Shown here piece by piece: positions 61,584 through 64,000 of a stretch of 64,000 nucleotides of DNA. The position numbers and the translations under genes were made by a program. This stretch comes from Apostichopus japonicus (taxonomy: Eukaryota; Echinodermata; Holothuroidea; Aspidochirotida; Stichopodidae), in assembly GCF_037975245.1 (NCBI RefSeq), contig NC_092564.1, positions 20,871,984 through 20,935,983 on the forward strand, read 5' to 3'. The notes under the pieces are model-generated. The model had not been told where the DNA came from. It made no database searches and worked only from the letters and a program-made list of their open reading frames with translations. Each line of letters begins with the position of its first letter. Positions within the stretch are counted from its first letter, which is position 1.

Positions 61584-61905
61584 GGTGCTGTGGCCGAATG
61601 GATAAAGGCATTTGAAGGAATGAGGCTTAGCAATTGGGATGTTCCGGGTTCGATACCTGGCCAGGTCATAGTAAGTTGGGTTTTTCTCCAAGAGCAATCT
61701 ACGGGCTTTTCCCATCTGAAATGACTTTCTATATTGAAAAGATTCCAAATTTGAGTAAAAATGTTGAATTGGAAGCCACCCGATATGTAAGTTGTAATCC
61801 ATAAGCCCTTGCGGGGTTCTCCCACCTTTGTGGTGGCTTAAGTGTTGCAAAAAAAAAACTGCTGATTTGATTATTGATTGATTATTATTATTGATTATTG
61901 CTATT
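61584..61905 (+). mobile_element. tRNA-derived SINE
   Basis: The head carries RNA polymerase III promoter boxes: A box TGGCCGAATGG at 61591-61601 and B box GGTTCGATACC at 61647-61657, spaced as in a Leu/Ser-type tRNA. It lacks a sound anticodon stem and acceptor pairing, so it is not a functional tRNA gene. A tRNA-unrelated body follows to about 61845, then poly-A and a GATT-rich simple tail. That layout is typical of a SINE. The family is not identified. Confidence 0.8.
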
Positions 61906-63855
61906 GGTTAATCATTTTTGTGTAATGTGCACACTACCCGACATGTGTGTGGGTGAAAAGTAAGCATGCACACTATTTGCCGTATTGCAGAAATGATAAT
62001 GTGGTACAAGTTTGTTAACAGTGCTACAGGGCCTGCAGTACTAGACACAAAATGGAAGATACATCTTTAATGCTCATACTATCTTGGAGACTAGTCATTA
62101 TCGCCCTCATTATTAGTGTTATAAATTAACCTGCTGACATTTCTTGGAGTAAACACTATATAGTGCTATATAGTACATACACTATCAGGCATGGCAGACA
62201 GTGACAACTACTATTTCGAGAAGAGCTGTTATCGCTCACATTTACACACATTATCTGACCTGTCAGTGATAGACACTAAGTTCTCTCAAAACTCAACAGA
62301 ACTTGACATCCCTGCAAGAATGATGGATACATGTTTGTGAGAAAAGGTTTAATGCTAACTTCCAATTGGGCATTACCACACACATTACCTGGCATTCATG
62401 TGTTATTAAAGTAAATATTCTGCATCAAACTTGTAGCAAAGAATGTTGAAAAAAGCCCTGTTTTTGGTACCTTACTGAAACAACTCAGGTAAGAAGAGTT
62501 CTTTTGAATATATTCCGTCTCTCTCACTCTCTCTCTTTCTTAATGGTTTCCATAATTTGAGGTTGATATGCAGCCACTCTTCAAACTGAACACCAGAATG
62601 CATTCATAAATTACCCTGAGGTACAATATCACAGTACTTGCAAATAAAACTAGGTCGATGTCAACTTTGAAAGCTGCAGAAAAGAGGATAATGTATACCA
62701 CATTTAAGTTGCCAAAGCTGTTCAATCGGGATTTGAAGCAGGCTTCCCAACCTGCGACCTCCCTTGTTAAACTAAGAGTGATATTATGCACAGTGTGGAT
62801 CATGGTTTTATGAAAGATGTTTACCCTATTATACGGTATTGCTATATTATATCGTAATGTTGCTTTTATTCAGTATTGCTTTGAATTTAGCTTTGAGTTT
62901 AGGGATGTCCAAGTCTGCCTGCTATAAAATATAACATCCAATAAATGTGTCAAGGAACCTGTACTTGCTGGTATTAAAATGTTTACTTGCACATTTTTGG
63001 GGTCAAAAGAAGGAGAATATAGAAGCACAGAGTTGACTGACTGTGCTGTATGTACATTTTAAGGTACTAGTAGAGTTAAACTTAAGTTGATATAGACAGC
63101 AGTAGTAATAGCATAACATCAGAGCTGTTAATGGTGCAAAATGTAGACATAACAAGAATTATAAACTGCAGCATTGGGAATTGGTTTGCATGCATAGGTT
63201 GGTTTGATATTCGCATCGAGATCTATATGAAAACAATGTAAAAGCCAGTTGGGAGGCTATTGAATTATCTCTATCAATATCTATCAATACATAATCATAA
63301 TAGCTTACAGCAAGTTTCTGCATTTTATCAATCAGTTTCTAGAAGTTTGATCAAAGCTACCATGAGGTTACCATTGATTTAGAAATGAGACATCTCTCTA
63401 GATTTTATCTTTGACAAATGAATGTTGAGGCTGGTAGACAGTCCAATTTCAAAATGTTGTTGCCTAGACAACAGTTTTCCTATGGATCACTGCCATGCTG
63501 AATGAAGAAAAATGTGTACTTGAATGAACCATTCCTTGTTAAACAAATGGCTTTACAAATTTGGTAATGATACTTTTGAAGTTATTGTGATGTGAAAAAA
63601 GAAGAGGAAATGAACGAAATCTGTGATTATGTTAGAAACTCTAGAACTTTGTTAAAAATGGAGATTTCAATCATAGGGGTTCGAATTCTCCCTGAACTCT
63701 GAAATATGTTAGAATGACTTCATAAGACAGTCAGTTTGTCATTGTGTAATGGTGTGCAATCGCTCTATCTTGCAAACTCAACAAATTTCATTAAAATGCA
63801 CAAAGTGAATTTTTACCGATGTATTTTATGGTGCATGCACCATGCTTCCTTAAAA
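61906..63855. other. CpG-poor stretch, no supported gene
   Basis: AT-rich, intron-like, with a CT run near 62518-62540. No exon is supported. Confidence 0.4.
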
Positions 63856-64000
63856 CATGTTCTGTAATGTAAGCCTTTACACCATTGTTAAATATGTTCT
63901 AAGCATGTACTGTAACATAAACCTTTACACTATTGTTAAATATGATCTAAGCATGTACTGTAACATAAACCTTTATACCATTGTTAAAATGATCTAAGCA
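63856..64000. repeat. 48-bp minisatellite running off the window end
   Basis: Units begin CATGT(T/A)CTGTAA at 63856, 63904 and 63952. The array is cut by the end of the window. Confidence 0.92.

Noticed and set aside
61584-61670. Functional tRNA gene
   Set aside because: A and B boxes are present but acceptor and anticodon stems do not pair properly and a SINE body follows.

Overview
The window is animal nuclear DNA, not bacterial. It has long introns with GT/AG splice sites, one multi-exon zinc-finger gene, many dispersed repeats and microsatellites, and decayed Ty3/gypsy and DIRS-type retrotransposons. The repeat content (hAT-type and TTAA-flanked miniature elements, AGGTCA-rich repeats, a tRNA-derived SINE) and the mosaic CpG pattern fit a marine invertebrate deuterostome. 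An echinoderm is my best guess, but the species cannot be fixed from sequence alone.

Layout. 0-5.2 kb: CpG-rich, repeat-dense intergenic DNA, with a 1.7-kb element bounded by ~240-bp inverted repeats (317-2033) and two neighbouring ~371-bp hAT-type miniature elements with perfect 8-bp target duplications (3154-3524 and 3729-4100). 5.2-15.7 kb: CpG-poor, probably the 5' intron or flank of the main gene. It holds AGGTCA repeat arrays, a wrecked Ty3/gypsy pol (6.87-10.8 kb) split by a TTAA-flanked DNA element and by an AGGTCA repeat, and a decayed DIRS-type element (about 11.0-14.4 kb). 15.75-32.92 kb: the one confident protein-coding gene, on the + strand. Its six coding exons join in phase into a predicted protein of about 2,100 residues of the ZNF280/POGZ zinc-finger family. 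32.9-42 kb: CpG-poor 3' flank, possibly a long 3' UTR, with candidate polyadenylation signals. 42-60.7 kb: CpG-rich intergenic DNA with no supported gene, a second copy of the 5' repeat core, a perfect 34-bp palindrome, AT and ACTC-type satellites and a polypurine tract. 60.7-64 kb: CpG-poor again, with a tRNA-derived SINE and the start of a 48-bp minisatellite; it may be the edge of another transcription unit.

The gene. The N-terminal 356 residues come from five short exons: low-complexity sequence, a 17-residue tandem repeat and a short coiled coil. One 5.24-kb exon encodes the rest: a long disordered region with two further internal repeats, a regularly spaced Met-Pro-x-Ile motif, CtBP-like motifs and a basic nuclear localisation segment, then C2H2 fingers whose order and linkers match ZNF280/POGZ proteins. 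There is no pogo transposase domain downstream, so the architecture is that of ZNF280 rather than POGZ.

No bacterial-type operons, CRISPR arrays, rRNA genes or intact mobile elements were seen. Most other open frames are short, low-complexity or unsupported.
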